DNA from: Nomia melanderi
Lineage: Eukaryota > Arthropoda > Insecta > Hymenoptera > Halictidae
Direction: 5' to 3'
DNA length: 64,000 bases
NCBI RefSeq assembly: GCF_051020985.1
Contig: NC_135000.1
Location: forward strand, 25,078,784-25,142,783
Below the pieces are notes generated by a model, which was not told the DNA's origin, did no database searches, and saw nothing but the letters and a program-made list of their open reading frames with translations. The position numbers and the translations under genes were made by a program. Of the stretch, positions 33,810-46,648 are shown one piece after another (the stretch's first letter is position 1; each line of letters opens with the position of its first letter).

Positions 33810-36800
33810 AAAATATGTGTCTTCCAAAAGTTACTCGAGGACTTGTCCTCGCGGATGGCCGGCGCCGAGGCGATCCAGAGCGGCTGGCAAAATCCGAGCG
33901 ACGCGAACGAGGCGACGGAATTGCTCGAGCAATTGCAGAAATTCGGCGAACGGCTGGTGCCCATTCAGAGGAACATCGAGGACGCGAACGATCAGGCGAG
34001 CGTCTTCGTCTCGAGCAGCGTCATCGTTTCTCATGCTTTGCTGGCGAAACTCGAAGATCTCAACACCAGGTAGACCAACTTCCACTGAATTCCTCCGGTT
34101 ACCGTGCCGTCGCGTTACGGGTACAGGAAGTTGCAGATAGTTCGCCGTCGCAGCGTCACGTACAAGCGAGAATCATATGAATATTTATTTCCTTAACGTA
34201 TTTCGCTGATTTTATCACGCGTATTCGCGGGTACTCTGAACGGAGGATAAAACTAATGGAAAACATAATTACTCGTTCATATTACCCCTACGAATGTACC
34301 GAGTTTTCCGAGTAACTCTTCGTTATTCGAACTTGAAAGATCTTGTTTCACTTCGATAGCATCTCGTCGATATCGAGTGCGCCAGTATTCCTTTGTATAA
34401 TCATTAGCCTCGGTTAATATTTGTGAAATTCAATTGGAAATCTTCAAATTCGAAGCGCAACGGAACATCCGAAATAAGTTGTAACGCGCGAGGCATCGAA
34501 GGTCGCCGCTCCTCGACGCCGATAACCCTCCCTTAACTTTGTTATTTCTGTTCGGTGGAGGATATATCGTTCGCCGAGGTACACTTACCGCGAAGTCGGT
34601 TATTTCTCGGTTTCCCGTCGCCGTTCGAATGGAAAACCGCGAGACGGTAACTTTTTCACGTGTTTTCGCAGGTGGAAGGTGCTGCAAGTGGCGGTTGACG
34701 AGCGTTACAAGTTGCTAAGCGGATTTGGAAAGGATGGCAGCACTCCGGGTAGCCAGGCTTTCCTCGCGAGCAGCGTGGAACCACCATGGGAGAGAGCCCT
34801 CACACCCGCCAAAGTGCCTTACTATATCAAGTAATCGATCTTCCTTGCTCCGCAGCCAGTCACCTTAAACTGACGACCGAATTCCGCCCTCCCACGATCC
34901 AACCGGCGCCGAATTCCGTGCCGGCGCCTCGATCTTAGCGCAAGCAAACGAATAATTGATGAGACAGTTGTGATTTGAGACAACAGGAAGTTTGCGGGGA
35001 GACCGGGAGTAACCCGGATTTAACGTTTGCGAGGGAATACGCGATTGGACAATGGAAATTCGGAATTCGGAGCCGGCAACGAATTCGGGGAGAATGTACC
35101 CTTCGGGATTGCCGTGGTGAAATCGATCTTACAGTTCATTGAGATTCAGAAAACATTAGTGTAACGTTTGTTTCCGTTATGCAAACATCAGAGTTATTCT
35201 TTAATTAACGTTACAATATTCGGTTACATCGTTTACGTGACGAGTTGTAAGAGACAGTTCTAATATGGATCGGCCATCTTGGCGGTACTGAATACAGACC
35301 ATCTATAACGATATTCTCCCAGTTTCTTCACGAGGAATATATTACTTTGCAATAATTCAAGAATAAACATTTTCTAAGAATGTAATATGTTATTCAAACG
35401 GAATCGTATAGATCGTTTCAATCGTAATCGAAGAATCCCGAAGGATGTCGGCTGCCCGAGTTCGTCGAAGTGTAGACAAATACTCAAAATGGCGGCCGTG
35501 CCAAGAATCGCTTCGGATACCATAAAGATTAAACAAAGTTCTCGGCTGGTTCTGGCGAACTTCTATCCGCGAGATCCTTCCAGCCGCCGAGAAATTTCAT
35601 TAATTCCTTAATCTCCCTCCAACTGCGACTTATCCCCTAATTCGAGTGCGTTTTCAGCCATCAGTCGGAGACCACCCACTGGGATCATCCGAAAATGATA
35701 GAGCTGATGTCTTCTCTGGCGGATCTGAACGAAGTACGATTCTCGGCGTACAGGACCGCGATGAAGCTGCGCACCGTTCAGAAACGATTGTGCCGTGAGT
35801 ATCTCGCTCGCTCCCGTGGCAGCTAGCTCGCGGGCTTCTATTAGTCTCCCTCGCGTGGTGGAGATTAGTTAGCTCCCGGCGCGTTCATTAATCGTCACAA
35901 TTTTCTCGATTAATCACGTGTCCCGTTGTAATGACGCGCCGCAACGTTGTCAATGGATCCCATCTTCCTCGCGGTTCTATTTCGCTTCAGACGATAGCTA
36001 GCTCGTCGTTAGGTCGCCGCATAAATTCTGCGCGGACGATTCTTCATCGCGTCGCGAGAATGGCGCCGATTCATTCTCCGAACTGAATAGAGCTTTCTTT
36101 TTGTTGGACTCTTATCTAATGCGCCCCGCGGCATGGACGTTTTGCGTCCATTTTCATTAACTGTATTTCATTCCGACGCGACTTCAAAAGGGACTCCCAG
36201 TTGGCTTTCATTCCGCTTTGACGCGCGCGCGCCGCGCATAATGTACAGTTGTTAATAAAACGAAACGCTTAGACCAGTGAAAGCCTCATATCGATCCCTT
36301 ATCCTTTACAGTGGATATGTTGAGCCTCTCCACCGCATTGGAACAGTTCGATTCGCACGGGCTCCGAGCGCAGAACGACAAGCTAATCGACATACCGGAC
36401 ATGGTGACAGTCCTGACGTCCTTGTACGAAGTGATCACGGCTGACAATCCGACGCAGGTGTCTGTGCCGTTGTGCATCGATCTGGCCATCAATTGGCTCC
36501 TCAACGTATATGATAGGTGAGTACGATCGATCGGCGTCGCCCGTGAAATAATCCCGAACGACCGAGCTAATCGGTTTCGTTCGTTCAACGGGACAAACGT
36601 AATTTCGCGACTCACCGATCAATTCACGATTTTCCAGTCAACGGACCGGCCAAATCCGCGTGCTCTCCTTCAAGGTTGGCTTGGTCCTGTTGTGCAAGGG
36701 CCACTTGGAAGAGAAATATCGATGTAAGCTCCGGCCGATACAATCTTTCCTTAAGCTTTCCAAGACGAAGAACGCGTCTGACGAGACTTCCACCGTTTTC

Positions 36801-39800
36801 AGATCTGTTCCGACTGATCGCCGATCCGAATAGATTGGTGGATCAACGGAAACTGGGGTTGCTGTTGCACGACTGCATCCAAGTGCCGAGACAGCTGGGA
36901 GAAGTGGCGGCATTCGGCGGATCGAACATCGAGCCCAGCGTGCGTAGCTGCTTCGAGAAAGCCGGGAAGGACAAGAACGAGATAGAGGCGGTGCACTTTT
37001 TGAGCTGGCTGCAGCAGGAGCCGCAAAGCATGGTCTGGTTGCCTGTGCTTCATCGACTCTCCGCCGCGGAGAGCGCCAAGCATCAAGCGAAATGTAACAT
37101 ATGCAAGGAGTACCCCATCACTGGGTTCAGGTAAAACTTCGGATCTTTAATGCCCGGCGCGATTCTAAATCCGATCGGCTGCTTACACGCGGACATCTAA
37201 ACGTTTCAGATACCGATGCTTGAAATGCTTCAATTTCGACATGTGCCAGAACTGTTTCTTCTCGGGCCGCAAGGCGAAGAATCATAAACTGACGCATCCA
37301 ATGCAAGAGTACTGCACTGCAGTGAGTATACACGATATTAGTACCTACTACCGAGGAATGAGTATTTTTACCGCAGGCGGAATAAACTTAATGACCTCAG
37401 GATTCGTTCGAGTAACCTGGAAAACGTGAGCCTCATTGCTGCAGGCAGTAGAGTATCTTTCTACCTACTTTTCGGCTGCAAGGAAATCATTAACCCCTTG
37501 GCCTACAATATCGTGTCACTCTTGGTGATGATTTCGAATAGTATTTAACACATGTAAATGTCACTTAATTCTTCCAAGTCCGAATTGAATATTATTTTTC
37601 TCTTATTAATTATAATGCTTCTGAGTAAACGTAGACATACAATAAGTGTATTTTTCTCTTTTTTTACTGAATTATGAACAATGAAACATTTCTGTTGGAC
37701 GCAATCGGAAAAGAAATCATAGGGCAAGGGGTTAATGAAATTGATTCTCTGCTCTCTTTATCCAACAGTTATATACCTAAATCTCACCTGTGAAACCTAA
37801 GAATCTAAATAGTATAGAAAATATTTTTATGAACGATACACTTCACCTAAACTCTGCCATCCTCAATGAAAGTCATACTCGAAGATCTTCCTTGGTGTCT
37901 CGGGACGCTCGCTAAATCCGCCGCGGCAAGCGTACACATTTCAACCCCATTCCACGCAGACCATCTAAAAGCAAAGTGCGAAAAGCGAAGGCCAGCCACC
38001 GGCAGAGACGTAAATTCCGCGGCTTATTTTGCCGGGCGTCTCGTATCGTATTTTCTATATATAGTTGAAAAGCGTCAGTGTCCATGGGTCGGCGCAATAA
38101 TATTCGTTTATTTATTTGCCGCAGACCACATCTGGAGAGGACGTGCGCGACTTCACGAGGGCACTACGGAACAAATTCAAGTCGAAGAGATACTTCAAGA
38201 AGCATCCGCGTGTCGGTTATCTGCCAGTGCAGACCGTGCTGGAGGGCGACGCGCTGGAAAGCCCCGCGCCATCGCCGCAGCACAGCTCCCTCAGCCAGGA
38301 CATGCACTCGCGACTGGAGATGTACGCTTCCCGGCTGGCGGAGGTCGAGCTGTCGCGCACCAGGAGCAACTCGACGCCGGACAGCGACGACGAGCACCAG
38401 CTGATAGCGCATTATTGCCAAAGCCTGAACGGCGGTGACAACGTCAACGTGCCGAGGAGCCCCGTGCAGGTGATGGCCGCGATCGACGCGGAGCAGAGAG
38501 AGGAACTCGAGGAGATGATCCGCGATCTAGAAGAGGAGAACGCAACGCTCCAAGCGGAGTACGAACGACTGCGATCGAAACAGACGCCGGGCTCCACGCC
38601 TGAAGATGGACACGGCAACCGACAACCCAACTGCGACATGATCGCCGAAGCGAAACTGTTGAGACAACACAAGGGCAGACTCGAAACGCGCATGCAGATA
38701 CTGGAGGATCATAACAGGCAGCTGGAGGCACAGCTGCAGAGACTTAGACAGCTTTTGGATGAGGTGGGATTGGGTTCTCTATTGGTTGTTAGAGGGTATG
38801 CTTTGTTGATTGCAATGATTGATGGATTAACCCCTTGAGTTACAATACCGTGTCAGACTAGTGAGAATTTTAAATTGAATTTGAGAGTATTATTCATTTT
38901 TTTTTAATATAAATTAAGTATCACTTTTCTATTGTCAATCGTTAACCTTTGGAGTAGACATAGAATAAACATCCAAATTTTGTCTTTTTCAATGAATTAT
39001 TAACGATAAAGTAGTTGTATCGATTACAGTTCAGAAATAAATCATAAGGTAAGGGGTTAATAGATAGAGAGTTGGTATTTAGATGGTAATGTAGGTGAAG
39101 ATTATTCAGAATATTAAGCTTGTTAGCATTTTTTGAGATCATTGAAATCAGTGAAGTCTATTCTGTTGAATAGTTACTGTTAGTTTTTAAGAATCTTTGT
39201 ATTGTTGGTTTTGATAATGGTAATCGTTACAGCCAAATGCTTCGTCGCCGTCGAAAACGGGCACCTTGCAAACACGAAGCGTAACTGCATCGCAACTGGC
39301 AACCGATTCTCCGGCAAAGATGAATGGTCACTACCATGATTCACCAGGTTTGTTAACATTCGGTACTAACCCCATCGGTAGTTAACAATTAGTAATAGAC
39401 TGTAGGGATCAAACGTGTACGCTTCGAAAATTTACACCTCCATGCATCGACAATTTTTGCTCAATACACGCGGGTTCCATTATCATTGACTAGTGAACTA
39501 CCATAGCGAGGATTAAAAATTCGAAACGCCATTGGGTTGAACAGGGTTCCGCATTCACATTAAATGTCTTTTTCCTCTTATACAGGGTGACATTCAACAT
39601 AGGTGTCCAAACTTTGAGACTGGAAACTTTTTCTTGACGATATTTAAACACTTTTGATTTTTCCTAGTATTCTAGAAATGCTTAAAACCTGTGGTCCTTC
39701 TATCCTGCATAAAGGATACCCAGCAATTTTTAAGTATTGCTATATTCCGTTGAATCACGTTTGAAATGAACCGTCACAAGGACGCACCTATTAGCAGTCT

Positions 39801-40873
39801 ACTAACCGCAAATTAACAAAGAAATTAGCAAAGGCTTATCGGTATGGGTATATATGGGCGTAGGTGGTGGAGGCTCGAACGAGGGAAGAGTGAGCAGTTT
39901 AGAGAGGCCACCACCGCCACCGCATTCTCACAGCGTAGCCCATAACGTGGGCAATCTCTTACACATGGCAGGTTCGTTTCTTCTTGGTGTAACTATTCAA
40001 TCTAATCACGTCTACGTAGCCCGTAATCAATCTTCTTTGTCTCGAACATTCTCTGCACGACCCAGTTCTGCTTAACAATGACAATGCTTTCCTATTTTTT
40101 TTTTCACGCCACAGGATGGATGTAAGGTGAGAGTCTCAATGCTTAATTTCCTGCTGGATCTTCCATCCGCGTGAACACGCTGTGACATGCCTCGTCATGC
40201 TAAATTCAGTGTCATTCGAATTCAAGTCAATGTCTGATACTTCAATCCCATGTTCACGAATATTTGTCCATGTGTACATATACATACTCAAATCATCTTG
40301 TCTGTTCATTGCTTCTTGCCACTCTATGTACTCTTCGATTGGCGCAAAGAACATGTTATTTTTGCAAGGAACAAAGGAAATGGGAAAAGTACCTTCAGTC
40401 TCTATATTTTTAAGTATCATCTTAGAAATAAAATAGAGAAATCCAATGCAAGAATGATATGTTTTACTGCAACGATCTACTATAATCATACAGTTGAAAT
40501 ATTTGTCCACACAACATTCTCATCTCTCGTGTATGTGTGCATGTGGAAAGGATCTTGTAAGGGTTGATTAATTGTTCTACATACAAAGATTGCAGCCAAC
40601 TGTCGAACTTGAATAATTTTCTCAAAAAATAAAATACAAGAAAAATGCAATTGCTCTGCTCTGAGTTCCGACAGAAATTTGGCAGCAGTCCGTATAATAA
40701 AAGCTAATGTTTGTACAGATATAAAACCACTGAATCATTCTAGGAAAAGAGACATGTCGATTTTTCTTTTAGGAGACTTAGGGAAAGCTGTCGGCGAGCT
40801 TGTGACAGCGATGACCAGCGATGACACGTCGAAAACGAACGGGCAGAGAGCACCGCCGCCAGCTTTTAAGTAA
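33810..40873 (+). CDS. Dys: Dystrophin, C-terminal part (11 coding exons; 5' part lies outside the window or was not found)
   Basis: Links the actin cytoskeleton to the dystroglycan/syntrophin complex under the muscle and neuronal membrane. Coding exons: 33810-34069, 34672-34830, 35658-35794, 36312-36516, 36638-36723, 36803-37130, 37210-37321, 38125-38763, 39233-39347, 39864-39971, 40773-40873. All borders are GT/AG and phases agree, giving 2250 nt: 749 codons and a TAA. Residues here (numbered from the first exon) show the last spectrin repeat ending in LEDLNTRW, a WW domain at ~124-156 (PPWERA, VPYYINH, THWDHP), EF-hand region ~160-370 ([34 protein letters not shown]), a ZZ zinc finger at ~378-425 (CNIC, CLKC, CQNC, then HKLTHP) and a coiled coil in the 639-nt exon ([21 protein letters not shown]). 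Family knowledge: the WW-EF-ZZ block binds beta-dystroglycan and the coiled coil binds dystrobrevin. The first exon has a good acceptor, so it is internal. Confidence 0.95.
37490..37735. mobile_element. TTAA-flanked MITE, family F, copy 1, in a dystrophin intron
   Basis: Left end TTAACCCCTTGGCCTACAAT followed by ATCGTGTCA; right end ATCATAGGGCAAGGGGTTAA. It occupies much of the intron between the ZZ-finger exon and the large coiled-coil exon. A same-orientation copy lies in the next intron. No coding capacity. Confidence 0.78.
38827..39060. mobile_element. TTAA-flanked MITE, family F, copy 2, in the next dystrophin intron
   Basis: Left end TTAACCCCTTGAGTTACAAT followed by ACCGTGTCA; right end ATCATAAGGTAAGGGGTTAA. 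Shared with copy 1: GAATTATGAACAAT-like and AAGAAATCATAGG-like blocks. The two copies flank the 639-nt exon in direct orientation. Confidence 0.78.
40115..40126 (+). other. Candidate 12-nt microexon with an in-frame stop
   Basis: GATGGATGTAAG is bracketed by a long polypyrimidine tract ending in CACGCCACAG and by the strong donor GTGAGA. Entered in the phase left by the preceding coding exon, it reads Trp-Met-stop after a split Gly codon. Inclusion would therefore end dystrophin at HMAGWM instead of adding the 33 residues of the last exon. Whether it is ever spliced in cannot be told from DNA. Confidence 0.4.
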
Positions 40874-42120
40874 CGATCGCACGAGCCACGTTCGAGGGCC
40901 ATTAAGGACGTCCGAAACGGCATCAACGAACGGGAATAAGGAAGAACGACTCGACTCTAGACAGACACGAAAAAAAACGACGAACTCTTAATCTTATCAT
41001 CAGTGACCAATGAAGAAGTCTGGCTCTAAAACGCATATCAGAGGGACGATAATATCGCGCGAAATGCAGGGTCAGGGGCGCCGCCATAGTGGTTTTGGGT
41101 ATTTTATAAGTTTTGATATACAACCGTTGTATAGCTAAATTATATAATTAATAAGACAATTTATGGTTTGGCTTTGGCGGGCCCCTGAGAGTAACTTTAA
41201 CTACATATTGACACGTCATATCATTCGAAACTTATCGTTGCGACGGGAGGTGGAATAAAAGAAATGAATAACCAGGGGCGGGGGGAAAAGTTAAGGGAAA
41301 TAAAAGGAGAGAAGTGTCAGTTGTTATATGCTTGCTAGTTAATCTATACGATCGAACGACGAGGAAACGAGGGGAAGATAAAGAAAAAATAAACGAAGAT
41401 GAAATATAATGATTAATAAAATGAATTATCACGAAAGGATAACAAAAAAAAAAAACAACGTATCATTAACAATGCATGCAAAAGCAATGTATCAAATCAC
41501 ATAATCTATTATAGATCGTAGGTTACATTTACATACCCATTCTGTTCACTGCCACGGGCTCTTCCTCGACATTCTAACATAAACACAGATGTACATGTTG
41601 TGAATCTAGACGGACACACACAAGGAGGGGAATCGGTGAACGCAGGAAATACGTGAGGGGAAATCCGTATATGCACGTCCGGTACCTTTCCGTGACCCAG
41701 TGCTGACGAAAACGGGAATCTAACGATCACACCCCCTGAATATCGGCGGACACGCACATAATGTGAACACAATTACATATCGTTACACGCGCCCGCGCGG
41801 CCCACACATATACATATTAATACAATGAACATAATCACACCGACACACTGGGGACAATTTTTTGTAATCGATAATAAATGGAAAAGGAAAAAATGAAAAT
41901 GAACAAGAAGCAAAGCAATGTGCATTATGACTTTTCAAGATTTATTTTTTAATCCGGTTAACAATCGTTTTTTCATATTTTTTAATGGACTTTAGATGGC
42001 AATGTCTCTTATTTAAGCCTGCCGGATGTTACTTATATTTAAGAGTATATCGATAAGTATCTAATTTACAAACTGTAGGCTGTATTCTGATATGTAATAA
42101 AGTTGTCTAGAAAATAATAC
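40874..42120 (+). other. Dys: Dystrophin 3' untranslated region (inferred)
   Basis: AT-rich sequence after the TAA stop with no open frame of interest. It is inferred to run to the AATAAA at 42096-42101, which is followed by a GT-rich stretch (GTTGTC, TTGTCCTATGTGTTGCTC) typical of cleavage sites. No earlier strong signal was chosen; shorter 3' ends are possible. Confidence 0.5.
42096..42101 (+). promoter_or_regulatory. Candidate polyadenylation signal of dystrophin
   Basis: AATAAA within TATGTAATAAAGTTGTC, followed within 40 bases by T/GT-rich sequence. It is the best-placed signal downstream of the dystrophin stop. Confidence 0.5.
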
Positions 42121-45100
42121 CGTTGTCCTATGTGTTGCTCTCTTTATTTTCAGCGCAGCGTATCGTTCTTTACTTTATCGTCTCGACATGCGCATCTTGA
42201 TAAAAGAAATTTAGTTATCGACAAATTCCCGTGTAATCTAGGGAATGTGTAGAAGATAAAAAGACGTATTCGTGTCCCGAAGTTTTATCGTAGAACCTCG
42301 AATACAATGTCTGAAGGAATATTTCAGTGTGTAGTAACGACTTTATATTCTATTTTCTAATTGTCCTATTGTCTGAAAACATTTTTGAGTATTTGCAATT
42401 GAAATTCGAGTTTACAGTAATCGATTGTTCAATCCACTGAGAGGCATTAAGTATAAATAATTATTTACATGAAGCAGAGTGATCGATGATCTCTCGTAAA
42501 ACCGAATTCCTTCGCCCAAAGACCATCCAGGTTGCAAGGACGTCACCTTGACCGGTTTTAATTCGATCCGGTTTTAATCATCCTTCGATGGAAATCGTAA
42601 GTGATTCGACCAGCAAGAAAGGATCGAGTGGTCAAGCGTGATTGCACCTGGCATGCGTGAAACAGTGCCGTAAAAGATTGGATGCCGATACACCCTTAAA
42701 AAGCATTCCAGATTAATCATACCGTATCGGCGCTGCAACGTGAGAAAGTATATACGTACCTATGCGCGTACATACGTAACGGGTGAATTATGAAAAATTA
42801 GTACATACACGAACCCCTGAATGCGATGAGAAATATTTGATCGTATTAAATTTAGCTGACATCATCAACCTTCGAAAGTAAGCTGCATCACATTCCTCTG
42901 AACTCAGTGCTTATTCGAGGAAATATGAAACAGAGATAAAACGAATTTGATAAGTGCGTATCAATTTATACAAAATACACCCAACTGAAAATGAGGAATC
43001 ATTAGATTCTTTAAGGACAAATAATTTTGAAGTTTGAGGCTTCTAAAACCCGAGTTCGTCGTATTCTAACAAATTTTAACACAAACTTCACAAAGGGCTT
43101 AATAAAGAGACAATGATACTATTACTGTAAACAAATTACATTCGATAAGTCGAATCCAATTAGTACACTAATGGAGTCTCAGATTGGAATCCGGTAGAAT
43201 ATGAATAATTCAAAACGTTCATCGCCAAAAGTCATTATCTCGTTAAGACATCCTCTTCGTTGACGACATTTCACACCGTCATGAAGTTATCATAGATTCA
43301 TTTAATATTTTCTAATTGCAAAATAGAGTCCTACTTCTCAAGTAAAAATATTTTTAAAAAAGTACTTTCCATAAGAATCTACTGTTCATTAAAAAGAATT
43401 AGTTTATTCCACGTTTCCATTGATACGCAGACTGAAGACACGATGACTTTGTACAGCCAGGATGTCTCGATTTCTGCCTCGTGCCAAAAACGGAGGGAGC
43501 AGAGATCGATACACACTAGTGAAAAAAATTGCATAGCGAGAATGAATAGCGACCGACAAATTAGCAAGCGTTTCAGAAACACGCAAGGGGAGGTCCTTGC
43601 ACTTAACACTGGTTTGCGTGCGTCGAATAGCGTGAACACGGGACGCGTGTTTGACCGCACGCGTACACGAGCAAGATGCACTCTCGAGTATACGTGGCCT
43701 CGACCTTGGTGCATTGCTCGACTGCACTGTGCATCGTCCCACGCAGTGGCGTAACGTCCAGGTGAGATTTGAATTTTTTACACAACCGTGTCCTCGCGAG
43801 GGAACGTATAAGGATATGCTCTCCACTTGCGATTCCTTGCCACCTGAACCTAGACTTCAAAATAATAAATAATTCATTTCTCCTTTGCTCCCAGTATTTA
43901 CACAACGAACCATGAATCTGTTGAATATTTATCTCACTTCTCGTTCTTATGGACATTCTACTAAATCATTCATACAATTTTCGCAATTATTTATTTACCT
44001 GCTTATACCTGATAGAAATGTTAATACTGATTTTCTGTACTAATATTACCAATGACCCGTGTATCTAGAATATACAAAAATCGCAGTATATAAATATTCT
44101 CCTACTCGCCGCAGGTTCACGGTCAAATATAGAAGCTAAATTTCATATTTTATCGAATAGAAGTCCATGAACTATTTTGAAATTACACTTGAAACGTTCC
44201 TAGTTTTCAAAGCTGTCTGGCTCGAGCCTCGAACGTACGTGCACGGCGATCGAGGCGTGTTTCCAGAGATTATACGTTGGACTCGAAGTACCGCCGATTG
44301 AGTCATCAATACGTGACACGTATTCAAAAATACGTAAGCAGAAATTTCAGCGTACGGTAAAGATCGCCGAAGGTCGCCGTAATCGTTCCTTATTACGGAT
44401 CCTCTATCGGATACGCTGATTGTCCTATGGTAGTCGAACTTTCCTTTCCGGTGATTTGGAAGAAAGCACTGAAACAAGGTCCAAACAGATGAATCGTTAA
44501 CCTCCGGCAATGGGTTGAAAATAAAATCCGGTCGCAGCGGTTTCCGGCTCGGAGATTTATGTAGTTTACGCGGAAACTTCGGCGCAGCCCTTATCGAAAG
44601 TATCCCCACTTCGTAAAGCGTAAACATCGGCAAAGTGCTTTACATAGGTTCTCTTAAACCAGTGCTTCCTCCCGAGCGGAGAGAGCTCGTTATTAAGCGA
44701 ATTCCGCGCATTCCTTCTGTTACGGCAATGCTTTTCTCACGGGGCACCGAACGTCCTTAGAATACTGCGAGAACGATCCGCAATCCGAGGGTGCACCTTG
44801 AAGCGGAAATAGGTGGACCATGGTTTCCAACGATAAAACGCGTCCCCCGGTAATTCGATATTCAACTAAACAGAACGAAAGATAAGGGACTAGGTTACTA
44901 TTTCCCGCTGAACAAACAGAAGCACGTTTCTTTTTCACGAAGGATCGATTGAAATTAATTGCCGAAGTTTCAACGAGTAGACCGTGATTTCTAGGCTTCA
45001 CGGTTTAACGGTAATTGTTGGTAGCGTTCGATGTTTTTGTTCAGTTCGGAATATCACAAGAATTTCATGAGTTTGAAAGTTAATGGAATTTCAGCGTGCA

Positions 45101-46180
45101 TAAATTAGCCTGCAGAGTGTGTTCCCTCGATAAACGTTAGCTTGCCTCCAACTTTCCCCGCGTGTTCGAAATAAAAGTACACCAAAGATGGAGGGTACAA
45201 GGAAGACGTAAGTAAGTAGAAAGGTCCGTGACACTGTAAATTTCGAAATAATCCGGCAGGAGGCGATCGAGTGAAATGCGCACGTAAAAAATTCTTGGCC
45301 GACCTATCGTCGATTCCATTTCCAGAACGAGTTCTGGTGGCAGCCTCCTAAAGCAACAGAGGGACACGAGAAAGCGGACAGGATAAAGATGGTCGAAGGA
45401 TCCTACTACGGTCCACATTCATACAGGAATCCATGACCCAGCAACAAGTGACGTCTACAAACGAATCCTCCTAAAACGACTGCGATCGGTTGCAATCAAA
45501 ATGAACGTACCAAGAATTATCTGATAGGTAATTCCGAAGTATCAAACGGATAGATCCGAACGCAAGCGATCTATTTTCGGAATTTCATTCGAGATAATCG
45601 AAATCCGCGGACCGAAAATAGAATAATTTCGATAAACCGTACAGAACGATAAGATTGTCGCGTTCAATATTTCGATAATTTTCGAAACGCATCGGAGTCG
45701 CCGTTCAAAGAACTCATCAGTCCACATTCGGAGCTGACGTCACCGGTGTACATAAATCATGCGAACGACGGTCACATGGTAGAAAATTAACAAAGCAGCG
45801 GTTGTAGAAAAACGGCTCCTCAAAACACTCGCTCACCGAGCATGGTCCCCTATAAATTCCACGGAAATACGGCCCATAATTTAATTCGCCATACTCACCA
45901 CCCACTATTGCGTTTCGAAATACATTCACCGTTCTAGGAACTCGACGAACCTACATCTATACGACGAAGCCGAATTCCCAACGACGCAAACCGCGAGAAC
46001 GACGAGAGTAAACTTAAACATTACGAACCTAATACAACTACAACAACGCGAATCTCACCGAATACCCAAGAGAAAAATGTATCGAGAAACCCGCGTCCGA
46101 AACGAAACGCAAAGACCAAAAGTTCCCTCGGAACGAGCCAAACGCCAAAATCTCCGCAACCAATCGATTATTCGTAACCG
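42121..46180. other. Intergenic, no gene seen
   Basis: Between the dystrophin 3' end and the calponin-like gene. Several open frames of 90-153 codons on both strands (for example around 43.4-43.95 and 44.17-44.63 kb) lack any recognisable domain or splice partner. No tRNA-like cloverleaf was noticed. Confidence 0.45.
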
Positions 46181-46648
46181 TTAGTGCCGTCGAAAAGCGT
46201 TGCCGCGCGACTGGGGCCCGCTAAAAAAGACAACATTGCGGAGTCCAAGGAGATAGGGGAACCGGTCGGTCGGAGCATCGGTTCTACGCGGTCAGAAATT
46301 TTTCGAAGCCGGCACGAAGCCAGGCTCCGGGAATTCGTCGGACGCCGCCTGACGTCATCCTCGTGCCAGACTGGAGAACGGAGGTCACGTGCCACGGCGT
46401 CAGACGAAAACTCGATACCGGGCTGGCCCACGGCGACCAATAAGCGCCCGAAGGACTCTCTACAGCGCGGCGCGCGGGTCTTGATCGCGTCAGTCGAGCC
46501 GTGACCGTCGAACAGTGTTCACCGTGCGTGCTGGTTCAATCGCCGGGCCGATCCGAGTTTTTTTTTTCGTTCCCCTGGACACACACACGAGCTCCCCAGT
46601 TTTCGTTCCCCGTTCTCCTTCGAGCGACACGAGGACCAGGCGCGCGCG
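46181..46648 (+). promoter_or_regulatory. GC-rich promoter / 5' UTR region of the calponin-like gene
   Basis: GC content rises sharply in the 470 bases before the ATG. A TCAGTC initiator-like motif lies at 46490-46495 and an E-box (GTCACGTGCC) near 46.386 kb. No TATA box is clear. A TSS at about 46.49 kb would give a 5' leader of ~157 nt. The assignment rests on position and motif only. Confidence 0.4.

Noticed and set aside
33156..33810. TTAACCCTTTCCGCCCC as the left end of another TTAA element
   Set aside because: No matching inverted right end with TTAA could be found within a plausible distance, so only the motif is noted.
39585..39660. Possible extra dystrophin exon after TTATACAG
   Set aside because: In the required phase it meets a stop at once (GGG TGA shift reading), and the CAGGGTGACATTCAAC start looks more like a repeat end. 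No donor of quality follows.
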